This document shows positions 60,176 to 64,000 of a stretch of 64,000 nucleotides of DNA, one piece after another. Positions within the stretch are counted from its first letter, which is position 1; each line of letters opens with the position of its first letter. The position numbers and the translations under genes were made by a program. The notes under the pieces were generated by a model, which had not been told where the DNA came from, searched no databases, and saw only the letters and a list, made by a program, of their open reading frames with translations. The stretch lies in NCBI RefSeq assembly GCF_004342025.1, contig NZ_SLWN01000008.1:169472-233471 (forward strand). Direction: 5' to 3'. This stretch comes from Kribbella steppae (GTDB lineage: Bacteria; Actinomycetota; Actinomycetes; Propionibacteriales; Kribbellaceae).

Positions 60176-60193
60176 TGCGCAAAGGTTGCGCAA
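60176..60193. promoter_or_regulatory. Direct repeats TGCGCAA upstream of the ligase gene
   Basis: TGCGCAA occurs at 60176-60182 and 60187-60193, exactly 11 bp apart (one helical turn), in the 144-bp gap before the D-Ala-D-Ala ligase-like gene. TGCGCA is itself a palindrome. Possible regulator site; regulator unknown. Confidence 0.4.
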
Positions 60194-60303
60194 TGGATCT
60201 ACGGGTGCCCGGGGGTCTCTGACGCGGTAGCGGTACCGTTCCTGTGGGCCTCGGGACCGGCGGACCGAGCCGGAGTCGCCCACGAGTGATCGGGATATTT
60301 GTG

Positions 60304-61251
60304 ATGAGTGATCTGGGTCGAGTGCTGGTACTAGCCGGTGGACTGTCACACGAGCGGGACGTCTCGCTCCGGTCCGGCCGGCGGGTCGCCGACGCCCTGC
60401 GCAGCGTCGGCGTAGAAGTCGAGCAGCGCGACGTCGACGCCAACCTGGTCGAACGGCTGCGCGACGATCCGCCGGACGCGGTCTTCCCCGTCCTGCACGG
60501 CGTCACCGGCGAGGACGGCGCTCTCCGCCAGGTCCTCGACCTGTACGGCGTCCCGTACGTCGGCGCCGCCGCGGCAGCCTGCCGGACCGCCTTCGACAAG
60601 CCGGTGGCGTCCACGATGGTCGGAGCGGCCGGGCTGAACACGCCTACATCGGTGGTGCTCGGGCACGACACGTTCCGTGAGCTCGGCGCTACCTCGCTGA
60701 TGGAGGCGGTGATACGCCAGGTCGGCCTGCCGCTGGTGGTGAAGCCGGCTCGCGGCGGTTCGGCTCTGGGCGCGTCGATCGTGCGGTCGGTGGATGAGCT
60801 GCCCTCGGCGATGGTGAACTGCTACGCCTACGGGCCGGTCGCGCTGATCGAGCAGTACATCGACGGGACCGAGGTCGCGGTGACCGTGGTGGACACCGGC
60901 GACGGGCCGCGGGCATTGCCGGCGGTGGAGATCCGGCCGGACTCCGGGTTCTACGACTACGAGGCGCGGTACACGGCCGGCGCGACGCAATTCGTCGTAC
61001 CTGCTGGTGTCAGTGCCGATGTGGCGGAGGCGTGCGCCAAGGCGGCTGTCACCGCGCATGAGGCGCTGGGGCTGCGGGACCTGTCAAGGTCGGACCTGGT
61101 CATCGACGCGGACGGTGTGCCGTGGTTCCTGGAGGTGAACGTGGCGCCTGGCATGACGGAGACGTCGCTGGTGCCGCTGGCCGCGGAGGCCGCCGGGATC
61201 GAGCTTGGTGTGCTGTGCCGCGACCTGCTGGCAGCCGCCGCGGCACGTTGA
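60304..61251 (+). CDS. D-alanine--D-alanine ligase-like ATP-grasp protein
   Basis: This 315-residue ATP-grasp ligase has the N-terminal LVLAGGLSHERDVSLRSG, VFPVLHGVTGEDGALRQVLDLYGVPYVG and VVKPARGGSALGAS loops. EQYIDGTEVAVTVVDTG, SRSDLVIDADGVPWFLEVNVAPGMTETSLVP (metal-binding Glu/Asn) complete the family signature. It probably makes D-Ala-D-Ala for peptidoglycan, though the genome may hold another Ddl and this origin-proximal copy could be a divergent paralogue. The ATG at 60304 was taken; a GTG one codon earlier is possible. Confidence 0.88.
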   Translation: MSDLGRVLVLAGGLSHERDVSLRSGRRVADALRSVGVEVEQRDVDANLVERLRDDPPDAVFPVLHGVTGEDGALRQVLDLYGVPYVGAAAAACRTAFDKPVASTMVGAAGLNTPTSVVLGHDTFRELGATSLMEAVIRQVGLPLVVKPARGGSALGASIVRSVDELPSAMVNCYAYGPVALIEQYIDGTEVAVTVVDTGDGPRALPAVEIRPDSGFYDYEARYTAGATQFVVPAGVSADVAEACAKAAVTAHEALGLRDLSRSDLVIDADGVPWFLEVNVAPGMTETSLVPLAAEAAGIELGVLCRDLLAAAAAR

Positions 61252-61258
61252 GGTCCTG

Positions 61259-62197
61259 ATGCCTGAGCGGTCCTTCTGGCGGACGGCGCTGACGCCACGG
61301 TGGGTCGGACTTCTCGTACTGGCGCTGGCGATCGCTGCGGTGATGTCGGTGATGGGCGTGTGGCAGCTCGAGGTGTACCAGTCGAAGACCGCGGCCGCGA
61401 CCGCCAAGCGAGCCGAGGGTGCTCCGGTCGCGCTGCAGTCGTTGTTCTCGATTGACGAAGGTCTGCCGGCGAAGGCAGTCGGGCGACGCGTCACGGTGTC
61501 TGGTGAGTGGGGTCCGGCCAAGGACCAGCTGTTCATCTCCGATCGACGTCAGGGCTCTGAAGACGGCTTCTGGGTCGTCACCCCACTCTTGCTGACCGAC
61601 ACGTCGTCCCCTGGCACGCCCACTGCCGGCGCTCCTCACCCCGGCGCGGTGATGGTCGTTCGAGGCTGGGTTTCCTCGGTCTCGGACCCGGCGGCCCGCC
61701 CACCTTCCGGACCCGTGGAACTCTCGGGCGCAGTTGCCGCCTCAGAGGCCCAGGACTCCTCCGGCGACGCCGCCAACGGCCGAGTTCTGCAGTCCCTCCG
61801 GATCCCCACGATCGTCCACATGGTCGACTACCGGATCTACGACGCCTTCGTCGTACAGTCCTCCATCGACTCCGGTACGGCGCCCCAGCCCGCGCCGGCC
61901 GTCGTACCAGCACCCGCTCCCCCAACCGACCACGCCGGCCTCCGCAACGTCGCCTACGCCTTCCAGTGGTGGATCTTCGCCGCCTTCACCCTCTGGATGT
62001 GGACCCGCATGGTCCAAGACGCCCGCCGCCCCGAATCCCCCGACGATTCCGAGCCCTCAAACCCGGACCCAACCCCAGACCCGGATCCGGACTCGGCGCG
62101 CGTCCCGGCGTCGACCTCGACGGCGGACCCTGCCTCAGCCGAGCGTGCTGACCAGGCGGAGGAGCCTGTGCAGTCAAGCGGTACCGTTTCAGCGTGA
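61259..62197 (+). CDS. SURF1-family membrane protein
   Basis: This 312-residue protein has two membrane segments, one near the N-terminus (about 13-36: VGLLVLALAIAAVMSVMGVWQLEVYQ) and one near 242-262 (AYAFQWWIFAAFTLWMW). Between them is a SURF1-like external domain (RRVTVSGEWGPAKDQLFISDRRQ... VMVVRGWVSS). It assists cytochrome c oxidase assembly in the family. The C-terminal tail of about 45 residues is Pro/Asp/Glu-rich. GAGG precedes the ATG at 61259. The gene overlaps the next by 4 bases. Confidence 0.88.
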   Translation: MPERSFWRTALTPRWVGLLVLALAIAAVMSVMGVWQLEVYQSKTAAATAKRAEGAPVALQSLFSIDEGLPAKAVGRRVTVSGEWGPAKDQLFISDRRQGSEDGFWVVTPLLLTDTSSPGTPTAGAPHPGAVMVVRGWVSSVSDPAARPPSGPVELSGAVAASEAQDSSGDAANGRVLQSLRIPTIVHMVDYRIYDAFVVQSSIDSGTAPQPAPAVVPAPAPPTDHAGLRNVAYAFQWWIFAAFTLWMWTRMVQDARRPESPDDSEPSNPDPTPDPDPDSARVPASTSTADPASAERADQAEEPVQSSGTVSA

Positions 62198-62547
62198 CTT
62201 CACCAGCCGACCCCGCCACCTCCGCCACCCCGCAGCCGCTCACCCCGGCCGTCCGCGGCGCCCTCACCCGCTACCGCGTGATCGCGTACGTCGTCGGCGT
62301 GATGCTCCTGCTCCTGCTCTTCGTGGCGATGCCGCTGAAGTACCTGGCCGACGACCCGAGCGCCATGGACATCATCGGCCCGATGCACGGCTTCCTCTAC
62401 GTGGTCTACCTCCTCGCCACGTTCGACCTCTACCGCCGCGCCCGCTGGTCCTTCACCCGCCTGGTCCTCACCGCCCTGGCCGGCACCATCCCCTTCCTCT
62501 CCTTCTACGCCGAACGCAAAACCACCCACGAACTCGTTCACCCCTAA
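62194..62547 (+). CDS. DUF3817 membrane protein
   Basis: This 117-residue protein has three membrane segments and matches the DUF3817 family (RYRVIAYVVGVMLLLLLFVAMPLKY, IIGPMHGFLYVVYLLATFDLYRRARWS, LAGTIPFLSFYAERK). Function unknown; found widely in actinomycetes. The GTG start overlaps the SURF1 gene stop (GTGA), implying coupled translation. Confidence 0.88.
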   Translation: MTSPADPATSATPQPLTPAVRGALTRYRVIAYVVGVMLLLLLFVAMPLKYLADDPSAMDIIGPMHGFLYVVYLLATFDLYRRARWSFTRLVLTALAGTIPFLSFYAERKTTHELVHP

Positions 62548-62592
62548 CCACGGTGTTGGCCGACCCGCCCCGTCGGTCGTCGAGCAGCCCGA

Positions 62593-62608
62593 TGTTTCAC
62601 ATGAAACA
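62593..62608. promoter_or_regulatory. parS-like ParB-binding site
   Basis: TGTTTCACATGAAACA differs from the universal parS TGTTTCACGTGAAACA at one central base. It lies 45 bp beyond the DUF3817 stop in non-coding DNA, in a region whose gene order is origin-proximal in related bacteria. ParB binding is inferred. Confidence 0.65.
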
Positions 62609-62708
62609 TCTACCGCAAGTCCCCAAGTCTCTTTGTCGACAAATTCTCCAATCTGTCGACCGCAAGAGCCCCGGCCGAACCGCGGCCCCGGCCACCAGCT
62701 GACCGCCC

Positions 62709-63240
62709 TCAGAACCCCAGAATTCCTCTGACAACGCGATCCTGAGCGCCCTCAGCCCCAAACTCTCGCCACGCATCCGCCGCACCCCCGCGAGAAGCCC
62801 TCGCCCAGCGAGGCCGCCTTCAAGCGACGCCACCAACAGCGCGCAGGTTGTCCCACAAGCTCGGACGCTCAGAATCCCGCTGACAGAGCGATTCCGCGTC
62901 CAGCCAACCGACGCACCCGCCCCGCCCACCTGCCCGGGCCCCTCACCACCGGATCCGGCCCGCGCCGCCGACCTCCTCCGGTGAGCGAGCTCAAGCGCGG
63001 CGCCCCGATGCGAGCAGCTCGACCCCGCAACCTCTGACGCTCACAATCCCGCTCACGGACGAATTCCCGCATCTCAGCGCGCTTCACCCGCCAGACCCCT
63101 CAGCATCGGAACGGGCTAGCACCCCCACCTCAGGCCCCACTGATGGGGTGTACCGCCCCGAACGAGGCCCCCGGGTCTGCAGCTCGGCACCGGAAGAGCG
63201 GCCAAGCTCACCCTCCCGCTCAGGGAGCAGTCCCGAGCCT
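62709..63240. repeat. Four degenerate copies of a motif spaced about 166 bp
   Basis: Copies begin near 62709, 62868, 63040 and 63207 (spacings 159, 172 and 167). The clearest two read CTCAGAATCCCGCTGACAG and CTCACAATCCCGCTCACGG, each followed by a GA(G)CGA(A)TTCC-like sequence. The outer two copies are weaker. Confidence 0.4.
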
Positions 63241-63583
63241 GAGCCGGCCGACGCATGCCGCACGTCCTGGCGCAGGCGTGTCCGAGTGCAGGCGTGCCAG
63301 CAAGGGCGACCTCGCTCACTGGGCCGAGCCGGGATCACGTGCCGACCTGCCGCCGCGATGCTGGAAGGCGAAACTCCAGGGCGCGGACCTGGCGTCGGTG
63401 CGGCCGTTCGGGTGCCCGCGTGTTCCCTCGCCGATCCCGTCCGCAAGGCCAGCAAGTGCCGCGCCTAGTTGTGATGGGCGGGAGCCCGCGGCCCGGTACG
63501 TGCCCGTACGTCGACGCGTGCCGAGGGCGCCCTGGTTGCGCGGCACGAGTGGTGTGGTCTGGTGCCCGGCACGGGGCGCGGCA

Positions 63584-63623
63584 CGCGAGCTGCTGTCTGA
63601 TGCCGCGAGCTGCTGTCTGGTGC
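63584..63623. repeat. 20-bp tandem duplication
   Basis: CGCGAGCTGCTGTCTGATGC is followed directly by CGCGAGCTGCTGTCTGGTGC, with one difference, in the non-coding region near the window end. Confidence 0.75.
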
Positions 63624-64000
63624 GCGGTACGAAGTGCCGGATGGCGCGCAGCGGGAGGTGCCGGATGCCCGCGTCGGTGAGCAGCACGAAGGAGGCCCAC
63701 CGACTCAACCGTGATCGGCACGAGGAGCGGCGCCCGGTGGCGGACGGGGACAGGGCCGGCGGGATCCGGTTCGTGGGTTCTTGGCGAGTAGTGCAGCCGC
63801 GGCGCGATCTCGGAGTAGTGAGGAGTTCGGGGTGGGCTTGCGGCACGGGCCCACACTGAGTCCGCAACTCATGGCAAGCGGCTGCCCTCGTTGCTGCCGG
63901 GCACCGAACTAGCGCGGCTCGGAGCAGAGCCGAGCCGGACGGCGCCGGCCCACCCACACACTCCGGACGGCCCGCCGCACGCGCCGGTGCGGTTGGGATC

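Larger units (their letters stand above)
62548..64000. other. 1.45-kb stretch without a supported gene
   Basis: No frame here has the codon bias, start site or recognisable motif of a real gene. The open frames on both strands are Arg/Pro/Ala-rich overlapping shadows. It contains a parS-like site close to the DUF3817 stop, four degenerate copies of a motif at about 166-bp spacing, and a 20-bp tandem duplication. A large origin-proximal non-coding region or a decayed gene are both possible. Confidence 0.6.

Noticed and set aside
63143..63957. Overlapping 200-240 codon frames on both strands near the right edge
   Set aside because: Arg/Pro/Ala-rich on both strands, no start signals, no motif, and repeats run through them; typical of non-coding high-GC DNA.
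1..64000. tRNA, rRNA or CRISPR array
   Set aside because: I looked for T-loop-like GTTCGAATC, rRNA-like stretches and regularly spaced identical repeats by eye; GGTTCGAGCC near 58371 lies inside the GNAT gene and has no cloverleaf around it.

Overview
The window looks like chromosomal DNA of a high-GC actinomycete, most likely of the Nocardioidaceae/Kribbella type. The G+C content is roughly 70 percent, GTG starts and 4-base ATGA/GTGA gene overlaps are common, and the actinobacterial block cca - DUF6049 - murJ - pseudokinase - sigM - anti-sigma - trxB - trxA - amidase is present. From memory of Streptomyces and Mycobacterium maps, this block and the PIG-V / ponA / padR / ino1 block both lie close to oriC, next to parAB. 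A near-consensus parS site at 62.6 kb fits an origin-proximal position. The genus is an inference.

Layout: 0-1.4 kb, the 3' end of a secreted GH92 mannosidase. 1.5-9 kb, conserved envelope genes (PIG-V-like mannosyltransferase, class A PBP), a short-chain fatty acid permease, and padR-ino1. 9-43 kb, a largely accessory stretch. It holds DUF72 and VOC proteins, a small protein coupled to a zincin, an M20 amidohydrolase, tandem secreted metzincins, an ADH/thioesterase pair, an acyl-ACP desaturase with its own operator, an MFS exporter, and a five-part lipoprotein/adaptor/ABC efflux operon divergent from a two-component system. It continues with a Phd-type toxin-antitoxin pair inserted beside a broken mmcQ paralogue, a six-gene acyl-CoA dehydrogenase/SDR operon with a divergent TetR, a LacI-regulated secreted GH30 glucosidase, and a truncated PhoD. 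42-54 kb, the conserved cca-to-amidase block. 54-57 kb, an MMPL exporter with its PadR repressor. 57-62.5 kb, a GNAT protein, aminotransferase, D-Ala-D-Ala ligase, SURF1-like and DUF3817 genes. 62.5-64 kb, about 1.45 kb with no convincing gene, carrying the parS-like site and degenerate repeats.

How the genes fit together: ponA, murJ, the pseudokinase, the amidase and the ligase all serve peptidoglycan synthesis and its control. sigM/anti-sigma and trxBA form envelope and thiol stress circuits. An ECF-type promoter lies at the 3' end of sigM, and a sigma-R-type promoter (GGGAAT-N18-GTTG) precedes trxB. The efflux operon and two-component system look like one envelope-stress module, because the sensor kinase and the lipoprotein share a Cys-Ala-Gly-Tyr motif.

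The most unusual observation is a pair of about 160-bp imperfect palindromes (25909-26074 and 47864-48023). They share a conserved core, but their outer stems differ in sequence and still pair. Nearly all arm differences would be G-U wobbles in a plus-strand RNA, and the core has a conserved asymmetric internal loop. They look like two copies of a structured RNA family, each just upstream of a plus-strand gene. I do not recognise the family.
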